In this document: piece after piece, positions 1 through 5,543 of the stretch | How positions within the stretch are numbered: the stretch's first letter is position 1 | Layout: every line of letters starts with the position of its first letter | Source of the DNA: DASQDT01 sp036380435 | GTDB lineage: Bacteria > Acidobacteriota > Blastocatellia > Pyrinomonadales > Pyrinomonadaceae | DNA length: 9,623 nt | Reading direction: 5' to 3' | Assembly (NCBI GenBank): GCA_036380435.1 | Contig: DASVES010000459.1 | Span: forward strand, 1-9,623 | Notes under the pieces: generated by a model | Told to the model about the DNA's origin: nothing | The model's input: the letters and a program-made list of their open reading frames with translations, nothing else | Databases searched by the model: none | Made by a program: the position numbers and the translations under genes

Positions 1-351
1 CCCGGCGCGACCTTCACGTCGCTGATCTTGAACATCGACGCGGCCGCCGCCGGGACGGTCAATTTCGTCGTCACCGAGGACAACGGGCAGCAGACGATGG
101 GCACCTTCGCGCTGGGCGCGAGCGGCCAGAACTTCTTCACCATCACGGCCATCAACATGCAGCGGATCCAAAGCGTCTTCTTCACGACCGACGTGGCGAT
201 GACGGTGACGAACGTTGACGACGTGGCGCAGGTGCGCATCGGCGGCGCGCAGACAGCTGTGCCGGAGCCGACGACGATGCTGCTGCTGGGGACGGGGCTG
301 GCGGGCATCGCCGCCAAGGTGCGCCGCAAGCGTCGGGCCGGCTCTGAGTGA
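1..351 (+). CDS. PEP-CTERM sorting domain protein, 3' part
   Basis: The frame is open from the first base, so the gene starts upstream of the window; about 116 residues are visible. The protein ends in a textbook PEP-CTERM signal: a VPEPTT motif (bases about 260-277), a hydrophobic Leu/Gly/Ala stretch (MLLLGTGLAGIAA) and a basic tail (KVRRKRR). In the known family this tripartite tail targets an exported protein to the exosortase (EpsH-type) machinery for cleavage and surface or matrix anchoring, usually in species with large exopolysaccharide loci. The visible upstream part is Thr/Val/Asn-rich with alternating hydrophobic residues, which suggests a beta-sandwich surface domain; I do not recognise the domain. 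An ATG at base 28 is internal and should not be taken as the start. The stop is followed directly by a strong terminator, so this is the last gene of its transcript. An exosortase gene is not in this window. Confidence 0.85.
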   Translation, partial: PGATFTSLILNIDAAAAGTVNFVVTEDNGQQTMGTFALGASGQNFFTITAINMQRIQSVFFTTDVAMTVTNVDDVAQVRIGGAQTAVPEPTTMLLLGTGLAGIAAKVRRKRRAGSE

Positions 352-382
352 TCAGGATTAGTTAGCAGACACTAACCCTTAA

Positions 383-429
383 ACGGCCCCCCTCGACCGC
401 CCCGACCGGCGGAGGGGGCCGTCCTCTTT
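383..429 (+). terminator. Rho-independent terminator after PEP-CTERM gene
   Basis: An ACGGCCCCCCTC arm (383-394) pairs with GAGGGGGCCGT (412-422), with one bulged C and a loop of about 17 bases. A CCTCTTT tract follows. It lies 31 bases after the stop codon. A smaller hairpin (GTTAG/CTAAC, 361-375) lies just before it. Confidence 0.75.
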
Positions 430-490
430 GGCGTGGGGCCGGGGCTTCGTGCGGCCGCGCGCCCGGGGCATGGCGCGCGCCGGCGCGAGT

Positions 491-528
491 GGGCGGCGGG
501 GATCGGCAACAATCTCCGCCGCCCTTTT
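491..528 (+). terminator. GC-rich hairpin with T-run, terminator-like
   Basis: GGGCGGCGG (491-499) pairs perfectly with CCGCCGCCC (516-524), followed at once by TTTT. No plus-strand gene lies between it and the previous terminator, so it either backs up that terminator or belongs to an unannotated transcript. It sits 18 bases before copy 1 of the intergenic element, much as the hairpin at 1645-1693 precedes copy 3. Confidence 0.5.
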
Positions 529-546
529 CGCGTTTAAATGCTTCAG

Positions 547-587
547 GTTGATTTTGGACGTGTCAGCGGTCGCGCTCGGGGCGAATC
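547..587 (+). repeat. Intergenic element, copy 1 of 3
   Basis: This copy begins GTTGATTTTGGACG and ends CGGGGCGAATC, the two blocks shared by all three copies. Between them is a variable part with a small hairpin (AGCG 565-568, CGCT 573-576, loop GTCG). It lies downstream of the terminator-like hairpin at 491-528 and beyond the 3' end of the minus-strand gene 656-1183. I do not recognise it as a named RNA or repeat family. Confidence 0.65.
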
Positions 588-655
588 TAACAAAGGGGGC
601 GTCGTCGTCGTGGGGACTTCTCCGCCGCCTTCTTCTTTACACTCCGCCTCACATC

Positions 656-1183
656 TCACCAGCGTTTTCTGCCTTCCGCATCAAACTCCGAAATATCATT
701 AACCGTAAAGAGATCCGCCCCAGCCCGCTCCTCACCAACCAGTACCTCCTTCATATCCCCCCTCAGCCTGAGGTTGATAAAATAGAACCCCGGCTTCTTC
801 GGCACCAGCGTGATGACCTCGACGGTATTGAGGATGTAGAGGGCTACGAAGCTACGTTTCTCCGACTTGATCCGGGTCGGCGCGCCCTTAGCGGCGGGGC
901 CTCTTTGCAGGGTAACGACAAGAGTAAAGTAGGCGCGCGAAGCCTGTAGTGAGAGCAACTTGTGGATGACGGCGTCGTAGGCGCCCCCGATGGCGATGGT
1001 CAGGGTGCCGTGCTTCTGGATGTCCAGCCACTCCCGCCCGGCGCCGATCTCACTCTTGAGGAGCGCCCCCTCGTGCCAAGTCTTCCCGTCGTGCGGCTTG
1101 TAGGTGATGTACCATGTCTCGAAGTTTAGAGGATTTCGGCCAGTATCACTCTCCGGGAAGAAGACAACGTATTTCAAGGCCAT
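656..1183 (-). CDS. Hypothetical protein, 175 aa, with duplicated 5' leader
   Basis: I do not recognise this family. The start is well supported: an AAGGAGG Shine-Dalgarno site lies 9 bases before ATG 1183. The 175-residue product begins MALKYVVFFPES and has no signal peptide or membrane segment. Much of it looks like alternating beta strands (TLTIAIGGAYDAVI at about 60-73, YFTLVVTLQ at 85-93, FVALYILNTVEVITLV at about 112-127, FYFINLRLRG at about 133-142), consistent with a small soluble all-beta protein. The C-terminus is acidic then basic (FDAEGRKRW). The leader and first codons closely match those in front of the minus-strand hcp cassette at 3495-4153 (LKYVV is shared), so the two units share either a regulatory leader or a duplicated ancestor. 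Intergenic elements lie on both sides (547 and 1335). Its placement with an Hcp-type gene under the same leader makes a secretion-related role conceivable, but this is inference only. Confidence 0.75.
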   Translation of the reverse strand: MALKYVVFFPESDTGRNPLNFETWYITYKPHDGKTWHEGALLKSEIGAGREWLDIQKHGTLTIAIGGAYDAVIHKLLSLQASRAYFTLVVTLQRGPAAKGAPTRIKSEKRSFVALYILNTVEVITLVPKKPGFYFINLRLRGDMKEVLVGEERAGADLFTVNDISEFDAEGRKRW

Positions 1184-1327
1184 CGCGCTTGACCTCCTTC
1201 AATCCGATAAGACACTGCGGGGGAACACTTCGCCGGGTTCTGTGTTAGCGGTCCCGTGAACGGTTTACCTTAAGAGGTTTGCCCGGCGCTCGGTTGGCGG
1301 AGCGTATCACAAAATCCGCACCGAATC
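1163..1327 (-). promoter_or_regulatory. Duplicated leader, copy A (5' region of the 175-aa gene)
   Basis: About 165 bases covering the 5' flank, Shine-Dalgarno site and first codons of the minus-strand gene are repeated at 4133-4296. Over the 135 bases upstream of and including the Shine-Dalgarno site I count roughly 16-18 differences and one indel. Conserved blocks on the minus strand include CCAACCGAGCGCCGGGCAA, CCGTTCACGGG, CTAACACAG and CTTATCGGATTGAAGGAGG. A short hairpin is kept by shifted pairing (ACCT/AGGT here, CCTC/GAGG in copy B). I cannot assign a clear -35/-10 pair, so promoter, structured leader and simple duplication all remain possible. Confidence 0.65.
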
Positions 1328-1334
1328 GCTCTCA

Positions 1335-1401
1335 GTTGATTCTGGACGGCCCCCCGTGGCCGTCTCCGGGGCGAATCGCCTAGCCTAGCCAGCGTGGCGC
1401 G
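1335..1401 (+). repeat. Intergenic element, copy 2 of 3 (extended)
   Basis: It begins GTTGATTCTGGACGG and reaches CGGGGCGAATC at 1377. It then shares a further block, CGTGGCGCG (1393-1401), with copy 3 at the same distance of 16 bases. The variable middle forms a 7-bp hairpin: GACGGCC (1345-1351) with GGCCGTC (1358-1364), six-base loop. It directly abuts the outer edge of leader copy A. Confidence 0.65.
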
Positions 1402-1442
1402 CAAATGGATAGGTCACAGGGGGCGTGAGGTCGGCGCGGCGC

Positions 1443-1696
1443 GGCGGAAAAGTTCCGCCATTAGTCCTTTCCTCAATGCGCAACGTCACCGTCAAAGGGG
1501 AGAGGACGTGACGTTGCGGAGTGGGTTAGTCTCCCCCAAAGTCTAACCCACTCCCCTTCCCATTTCGCCCGGCCCGGTGATAGAGTGCGGCGCGCTCTTC
1601 CCCCGTCGCCGTGCGGCAACTCGCACCGACAGCGAAGAGAAGCGAAGGGGCGGAACGGGTCGAGAGGGGCCTCGTTCCGCCCCTTTCTCTTTTCGC
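1443..1696. other. Hairpin-rich non-coding region
   Basis: This stretch shows no convincing gene but at least five inverted repeats. They are GGCGGAA/TTCCGCC (1443-1459); an 11-bp perfect stem CGCAACGTCAC/GTGACGTTGCG (1479-1489 with 1508-1518); directly adjoining it a 12-bp perfect stem GGAGTGGGTTAG/CTAACCCACTCC (1518-1529 with 1543-1554); GTGCG/CGCAC (1611-1626); and a 13-bp stem at 1645-1685. Open frames here on both strands lack Shine-Dalgarno sites and have arginine/proline-rich, low-information translations. It could be a structured RNA, a stack of terminators or a repeat island. Confidence 0.5.
1645..1693 (+). terminator. Strong hairpin with T-rich tail
   Basis: AAGGGGCGGAACG (1645-1657) pairs perfectly with CGTTCCGCCCCTT (1673-1685), followed by TCTCTTTT. 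Imperfect pairing extends outward (AGCGAAGAGA near 1631 with TCTTTTCGCT near 1687-1696). It has terminator shape on the plus strand, but no plus-strand gene precedes it in the last kilobase, so it may end a non-coding transcript. Confidence 0.5.
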
Positions 1697-1713
1697 TCAC
1701 ATCTTCGGCCTGT

Positions 1714-1777
1714 GTTGATTTTGGACGTGTCACGGTCGCACCGGGGGCGAATCTCTTGCCCTGTCTGACGTGGCGCG
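1714..1777 (+). repeat. Intergenic element, copy 3 of 3 (extended)
   Basis: It begins GTTGATTTTGGACGTGTCA, like copy 1, and ends CGGGGGCGAATC at 1753. The CGTGGCGCG block at 1769-1777 is shared with copy 2. The variable middle holds CGGT/ACCG (1733-1743). It lies 20-30 bases after the terminator-like hairpin and upstream of the promoter at 1819. Confidence 0.65.
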
Positions 1778-1818
1778 ACGCTGGTGAGATCAGGGTGCGC
1801 GGCCATGTCGAGAAATCA

Positions 1819-1848
1819 TTGACAGGCTGCGCGCCCGTCGCGCATAAC
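1819..1848 (+). promoter_or_regulatory. Sigma-70-type promoter of the 1982 gene
   Basis: A perfect -35 hexamer TTGACA (1819-1824) is followed after 18 bases by CATAAC (1843-1848), a four-of-six match to TATAAT. Transcription would begin near 1855, leaving an untranslated leader of about 125 bases before ATG 1982. Confidence 0.5.
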
Positions 1849-1981
1849 TTAGTCGCTATTTCAACCTGCTCCGCCGGGGGCGTGCCAACCGACCCGCCAC
1901 CGTTCAAGCGCCCGGCCACCGCTGTCGCAGCCCGCCCGACCATCGTGATGGCAAGCGCCCACCCATTGTAAGGAGTCGCAC

Positions 1982-2299
1982 ATGACCACTTCGCCGCGCC
2001 TACTCGTCTCTCTCAGCCTGTCTCTCGGCCTCGGCGCCTCGATCAGCGCCCAGACGCCCGCCGCCCGCACTTTGCCCGCGGCCGTCACGGTGACGGCCGC
2101 GGCCACCGACCGGGGCGTGCGCTTCACTAGCCCGAGCAACATCGTGCGGATGCAGATAGAGGTCTACGCGGAGGCGGGGCCGTCCCTCTTCGACGTCAGT
2201 AGTCGGGGCAGCGTCTTCGACTGGGCGCTTCACGCCGGGCAACGGCTACGAGATTCAGTTCGGCACGCCCGGCGGGCACACGGGGATGGCCTTAGTTAA
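1982..2299 (+). pseudogene. Secreted fibre-like protein, N-terminal fragment before frameshift
   Basis: AAGGAG (1970-1975) lies 6 bases before ATG 1982. The product starts with a signal peptide (TTSPRLLVSLSLSLGLGA, likely cleavage near SISA-QT). About 60 residues follow that look like the opening of a family of long secreted acidobacterial proteins: AVTVTAAATDRGVRFTSP, then a beta-rich stretch (MQIEVYAEAGPSLFDVSSRG) and FDWALHAG. After base 2239 the frame runs out of family-like sequence into an Arg/His-rich tail and stops at 2299. The family-like reading continues one base over, from AAC 2241 (NGYEIQFGTPGG), into the 2286-3131 frame. In related proteins, as I remember them, several hundred residues separate these two segments, so an internal deletion with frame loss is likely. 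A sequencing or assembly error is the alternative. Confidence 0.6.
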
Positions 2300-3131
2300 A
2301 CCCTCCGGGCCCGCCGGCAGGGCCGACGTCCGGTTTGACGGCTCGAACTTGAGTCTGCTGGCCGGCACGGGCACCACCGCTCCGTGCTGCGGGGTCGTCC
2401 TCAACACGGCGGGCGACGTCGTCATCGGGGTTAATTCTTTTTCTGGCGCTAACAGGCTATATGTAGAAGGCCCGAGCAATGCCATATCGGGCCAAAGCAC
2501 CAGTGCCGATGGCGGCGTCGGCGTATACGGCAGCAACTTTTACGGGAGAGGTGTAGTTGGCGATGGCGGCACTATCGGCGTCCAGGGCTACAGCCAAAGC
2601 GGGACCGGTATTGTCGCCAGAACCGATAGCGGCAATTTCGTCGCTGGCTATGCGAATGCTGCCGGTGGCGTCCGCAAGTTCCACATCAACATCAACGGCA
2701 CGTATGTCACCGGGTCTGACTTCGCCGAGTCGCTGCCGGCACGCGGCGGCAAGTCCGCCTACGAAGCCGGCGACGTCCTCGTCATGAGTACAAAGGAGGC
2801 CGGCGCCGTCGAGCGCAGCCGCCGCCCCTACGACTCGCGCGTGGCCGGCGTCTACTCGACCCGCCCCGGCGTGCTCGGCGCCGAGAAGGGCGGCGCGACC
2901 CGCGTCGGCCCCGACGAGGTGCCGGTGGCCATCGTCGGCATCGTCCCGACCAAAGTCTCGGCGGAGAACGGCCCGGTCCGCGTCGGCGACCTGCTGACGA
3001 CGGCGCGCACGAGCGGCCACGCCATGCGGTGCGGCGGGCGGGGGAGGTGTGCGGGCGCGAGCATCGGCAAGGCCATGGAGCCGCTGCGGGCGGGGCGCGG
3101 CGTGATCAGGGTGCTGGTGAGCCTGCGCTAG
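2286..3131 (+). CDS. Fibre-like secreted protein, C-terminal part (out of frame with 1982)
   Basis: The family-like frame really begins near base 2241, without a start codon; ATG 2286 is internal and has no Shine-Dalgarno site. The part from ATG 2286 is 281 residues. Residues 1-50 (RADVRFDGSNLSLLAGTG, TAGDVVIGV) resemble repeats found before the tail region of phage-fibre-like surface proteins. Residues 75-120 form irregular Gly repeats (GVGVYGSNFYGRGVVG, GTIGVQGYSQSGTGIV) typical of beta-helical fibres. Residues 145-281 are a conserved C-terminal domain (SDFAESLPARGG, AGDVLVMS, DSRVAGVYSTRPG, VPVAIVGIVPTKV, VRVGDLLTTARTSGHAM, ASIGKAMEPL, GVIRVLVSL), which I recall at the end of many predicted secreted proteins in this group. 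The function is unknown, probably a surface or adhesive structure. With the upstream fragment this forms one broken gene; the downstream part is unlikely to be made or exported alone. Confidence 0.6.
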   Translation: MALVKPSGPAGRADVRFDGSNLSLLAGTGTTAPCCGVVLNTAGDVVIGVNSFSGANRLYVEGPSNAISGQSTSADGGVGVYGSNFYGRGVVGDGGTIGVQGYSQSGTGIVARTDSGNFVAGYANAAGGVRKFHININGTYVTGSDFAESLPARGGKSAYEAGDVLVMSTKEAGAVERSRRPYDSRVAGVYSTRPGVLGAEKGGATRVGPDEVPVAIVGIVPTKVSAENGPVRVGDLLTTARTSGHAMRCGGRGRCAGASIGKAMEPLRAGRGVIRVLVSLR

Positions 3132-3494
3132 CCGGCCGTCGCGCCGCAGTGTGCCGGGAGCGAACGCAAGGGACGCGCGGCGGGTCTCGTTCTACTCACC
3201 GGCGCACCTTCTTTCGGTTCGGCGTCTGCCTCTCCCGGTGACCGCAAGGCGGCCTCAACCTATAGTCGAGAAGAGGGGGCGGCTGACACGCTCGCCCCCG
3301 GTTCATCCGCACTTTTGATGACGCTAAATTCGGTAAGCTTGGAAGTGGGCGACGGCTAAACGAAATTTCTACTCAACCTGACTAATGCCCGTGTCGCCAC
3401 TGGTGGCGAACATCGACAGACAGCGCCTTTACGAACACTTCACTTCAAACGAACTGAGCGCCGGCCGCCGCCGTTACGGTTTGGACCTCTTCTT
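3132..3494. other. Intergenic region between converging genes
   Basis: No convincing gene lies here. It is the convergent gap between the fibre-like gene (plus) and hcp (minus). It holds a 7-bp inverted repeat (TCACCGG 3196-3202, CCGGTGA 3235-3241) and the hairpin at 3275-3299. A plus-strand open frame at 3385-3615 overlaps hcp antisense and is not supported. Confidence 0.5.
3275..3299 (+). terminator. Possible terminator of the fibre-like gene
   Basis: GGGGGCG (3275-3281) pairs with CGCCCCC (3293-3299) around an 11-base loop, about 145 bases after the stop at 3131. The T-run is weak (CACTTTTGATG about 10 bases on), so this is tentative. Confidence 0.35.
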
Positions 3495-3944
3495 TTATTT
3501 CCACTTCCCCTCCACCGCGCCTCGCGCCTGGACCACCGAGGTGTATGTGGCTTCCTCGAAGCTGAGAGTGATGGATAATATCGGAAATGTGTCGCCGGCC
3601 GAACCGCCGAGCTGATAGCCGGCGATCACAACAGACTTCATCACGAGCGCGAAGAAGAGGTCCTGATCGTCACCCTCGCGGCGAGTGGTGAGAATGACTT
3701 CGGGGATGTGTCGGCCCGAGGCGTTTGCCTCCAGGAGTTTGGCATCCGCTTGGTCGGGGTATTTTGTGCAGGTGATCTCGCCGGCGTCTATATTTGCTAT
3801 TTGACCGGGGCGGTCCAACCCAAGCCTCCCTTTGTTCGTTGCATCATCGGGCCACCAATTGAGCAGGTCCATTTCGCCGCGATGTTGAGCGTGATTGCTG
3901 CTGCCTTTGATGCCGGCGATTTTGAGGAAGTGCTTTGTGTTCAT
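3495..3944 (-). CDS. hcp: Hcp family type VI secretion tube-like protein
   Basis: The 149-residue product matches the Hcp (DUF796/T6SS_HCP) pattern along its length: FLKIAGIKGSS at residues 6-16, HRGEMDLLNW at 21-30, LLEANASGRHIPEVILTTRR at 70-89, DLFFALVMKSVVIAGYQ at about 95-111 and GGSAGDTFPILSITLSF at 113-129. Hcp proteins stack as hexameric rings that form the inner tube of type VI secretion systems and are themselves exported. The length fits the family. There are two candidate starts: ATG 3953 abuts the AAGGAG site (3954-3959), whereas ATG 3944 has ideal 9-base spacing, so 3944 is chosen. This ATG overlaps the stop of the upstream 70-codon frame (ATGA), suggesting translational coupling. 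No sheath, baseplate or ATPase gene is nearby, so it is an orphan hcp. The C-terminus (TSVVQARGAVEGKWK) departs from the usual ending. It shares its leader with the gene at 656-1183. Confidence 0.85.
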   Translation of the reverse strand: MNTKHFLKIAGIKGSSNHAQHRGEMDLLNWWPDDATNKGRLGLDRPGQIANIDAGEITCTKYPDQADAKLLEANASGRHIPEVILTTRREGDDQDLFFALVMKSVVIAGYQLGGSAGDTFPILSITLSFEEATYTSVVQARGAVEGKWK

Positions 3945-4153
3945 AACAAACATCTCCTTGCGGGAGGGGCACCGCTAATGGCAAACCTGAGCGAGTTGGA
4001 ATGTTTGGTGGGATGGAAAGCCTGTCGGGCGCGGGCCACGATATGCCAACTACGGTGGCGGCGGAGATGTACGTCTTCAGGTGGTGATCGCCAATCTACA
4101 GAATTAGAATCATCGGAATTATCCGAGATACCGACAACGTATTTCAAATCCAC
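3941..4153 (-). CDS. Short ORF upstream of hcp, possibly a degenerate leader gene
   Basis: GTG 4153 has an AAGGAGG site 7 bases upstream, in the position where the 175-aa gene has its own AAGGAGG-ATG. The 70-residue product starts MDLKYVVGISDNSDDSNSVDW, close to MALKYVV of that gene, then becomes Arg/His/Pro-rich without similarity (WRSPPEDVHLRRH, SGAPPARRCLL). It ends at TGA 3943-3941, overlapping the hcp start by four bases. Two readings fit. It may be a decayed remnant of a gene like 656-1183 that lost its body when hcp was joined behind its leader. Or it may be a genuine short translated leader that couples ribosomes into hcp. An upstream in-frame ATG at 4183 lies before the Shine-Dalgarno site and is not favoured. 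Confidence 0.45.
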   Translation of the reverse strand: MDLKYVVGISDNSDDSNSVDWRSPPEDVHLRRHRSWHIVARARQAFHPTKHSNSLRFAISGAPPARRCLL

Positions 4154-4296
4154 TGCTTCACCTCCTTCAATCCGATAAGACACTACGGGGAAAACATATC
4201 ACCGGGGCCTGTGTTAGCGACCCCGTGAACGGTTTGCCTCAAGAGGATTGCCCGGCGCTCGGTTGGTGGAGCCTATCACAAACTTCGCACAGAATC
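4133..4296 (-). promoter_or_regulatory. Duplicated leader, copy B (5' region of the hcp cassette)
   Basis: This is the second copy of the leader at 1163-1327, in the same orientation relative to its gene. Identity starts in the codons for LKYVV, runs through the Shine-Dalgarno site and about 125 bases of 5' flank, and stops at 4296, where copy A continues toward intergenic element copy 2. Copy B has no such element beside it. Confidence 0.65.
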
Positions 4297-4427
4297 AGTG
4301 GCAACGTAGCATAGGCGCGAGGGGCGGCGGCGAAGGCTGTACAACGGGGTTCGTGCGGAGTACGCTGGCCGCGAATCGAGTCCCGGCTCAACTCCCTTCT
4401 CGGCTCCTCTGGAATCCTCCAGATTGC

Positions 4428-4440
4428 CTGAAGCCTTCAG
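4428..4440. promoter_or_regulatory. Short perfect inverted repeat before the 4476 gene
   Basis: CTGAAG and CTTCAG flank a single C, 35 bases before the GTG start. A weak promoter-like pair overlaps it (TTGCCT 4424-4429, 17 bases, TATTCC 4447-4452). It could be an operator, but with one site and no known regulator this is weak. Confidence 0.25.
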
Positions 4441-4475
4441 CTCAGCTATTCCGAAACTTAAAAGGAGTTCTACCC

Positions 4476-5543
4476 GTGAAGCGCCACCTATTCTTACTGC
4501 CGGCTATTACTCTTCTTCTACTCACGCTTCCATCGGCCCCGGCCCGCGCCGACGACGGCCCCCGGCTCAATAAGACGAGACTCTATGTTCATCTCTGGCA
4601 GAACCACAGCTACTGGCCTCCCGCAGCGACGGCGGAGCAATACCACACCACGTCGTGGCTGCCGAGCGTGCGGTTCAGGGTCTTCGGGCCGGTGCCGGGC
4701 GGCAGCCAGTTCGCGGTCGATGTCACCCGGCCCGACGGCCGTTTGTGGGTGAGCCTCAACTGCCCGACCGAAGAGGTCGGGGCGGGTCGGCGGCTCGACG
4801 TGGAGACGCCGCGCAACCCGCCCGAGGGCGACAAGGTGTACACGACGGGCACGGGCGTTTACGGTTTCACCATCCGCCTGAAGAATGCGCTGACGGGGCA
4901 GAATCAGGTCATCTACTCCGGCAAGTTCAAGGTCGGCAAAGTTGATAAGAGCCGGGGGAACACGGCGCGCAAGAACGTCGTCACCTACTACGTCGATCAC
5001 GACTGGACGCTGCCCATGGGTTACATGTGGAACGAGATGACGCAGGCCGGCAACGTGCATCTCGGCACTTCGATGTGGTTCAAAGGCGCGTCCGGCCCGA
5101 AGGCGGCCTACCTCTTCTACAAGGGCAAGCAGGTGGCGAGCACGAAAGAGTCAGGCGCCGACATCTCCGCTGTGCCGTTGACCACTTTTGACAACGACAC
5201 CGGAGACCCGCGTTGGGAAATGATCGACTTCAAATGGTACTCGGCGAACTTCACCGCCCCGGAAGCGACGGTGCATCCGTCTATCTTCTTCCTCGACAAG
5301 AACCCCGGCGACTACGAGGTCAAGGTGCTGTGCGGGGGCGAGTTGTGCCGGGAGACGAAATTCAGCATCGGGGCCGATGGGAAGTTCGTGGACAACGGCC
5401 TCGTCGCGGCCAACAAGATCGGCACACCGGCCATGCTGGTTCCGGTGAAGGTCGTCGGCACGCACGACGGGCAGTGGCAGCCGACGGCCTGGAAGACCGA
5501 TGCTTTCTACGGCAACCCTTTACAGGGGTTCACGGCGCCCTAG
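4476..5543 (+). CDS. Exported protein of unknown function, two beta-domains
   Basis: The 355-residue protein starts at GTG 4476, 8 bases after AAAGGAG (4461-4467). This start places a clear signal peptide first: KRH, a Leu-rich core at about 5-18 and an APARA-DD cleavage site at 25/26. A longer in-frame reading from ATG 4248 runs through leader copy B and hides the signal peptide, so it is rejected. The mature part looks like two tandem beta-sandwich domains. The first, about 60-155, includes SVRFRVFGPVPGGSQFAVDV and ends IYSGKFKVGK. The second, about 195-300, includes GTSMWFKGASGPKAAYLFY and ends LCRETKFSIGADG. Both close with a strand of the form (K/T)KF.(V/I)G, which hints at an internal duplication. 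Trp and Tyr are frequent, as in carbohydrate- or surface-binding proteins. Four Cys (96, 286, 291 and none paired nearby except the last two) suggest one possible disulphide, 286-291. The stop codon lies exactly at an IS remnant, so the C-terminus may have been altered. I do not recognise the family. Confidence 0.8.
   Translation: MKRHLFLLPAITLLLLTLPSAPARADDGPRLNKTRLYVHLWQNHSYWPPAATAEQYHTTSWLPSVRFRVFGPVPGGSQFAVDVTRPDGRLWVSLNCPTEEVGAGRRLDVETPRNPPEGDKVYTTGTGVYGFTIRLKNALTGQNQVIYSGKFKVGKVDKSRGNTARKNVVTYYVDHDWTLPMGYMWNEMTQAGNVHLGTSMWFKGASGPKAAYLFYKGKQVASTKESGADISAVPLTTFDNDTGDPRWEMIDFKWYSANFTAPEATVHPSIFFLDKNPGDYEVKVLCGGELCRETKFSIGADGKFVDNGLVAANKIGTPAMLVPVKVVGTHDGQWQPTAWKTDAFYGNPLQGFTAP

Noticed and set aside
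428..949. 173-codon plus-strand open frame
   Set aside because: It has no Shine-Dalgarno site, runs through a terminator hairpin and element copy 1, and overlaps antisense the better supported 656-1183 gene.
547..1777. Integron-type attC sites or a CRISPR array from the three repeats
   Set aside because: The ends do not fit the attC core (GTTRRRY with its inverse), and the spacing (about 790 and 380 bases) and hairpin-variable repeat bodies do not fit CRISPR.
1473..1971. Several overlapping open frames on both strands
   Set aside because: They have low-information Arg/Pro/Ser-rich translations, no Shine-Dalgarno sites, and overlap hairpins, element copy 3 and the promoter at 1819; typical spurious frames of GC-rich non-coding DNA.
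3385..3615. 76-codon plus-strand frame
   Set aside because: It is antisense to the C-terminal end of hcp, which is a confident family match; no start signal.
4300..4400. Possible tRNA-like sequence around GGTTCG and GAATCGAGTCCCGG
   Set aside because: No cloverleaf with an acceptor stem, anticodon arm and T-arm of the right spacing could be drawn.
4248..4475. N-terminal extension of the exported protein from ATG 4248
   Set aside because: It reads through leader copy B, lacks a Shine-Dalgarno site and buries a clear signal peptide that begins at GTG 4476.
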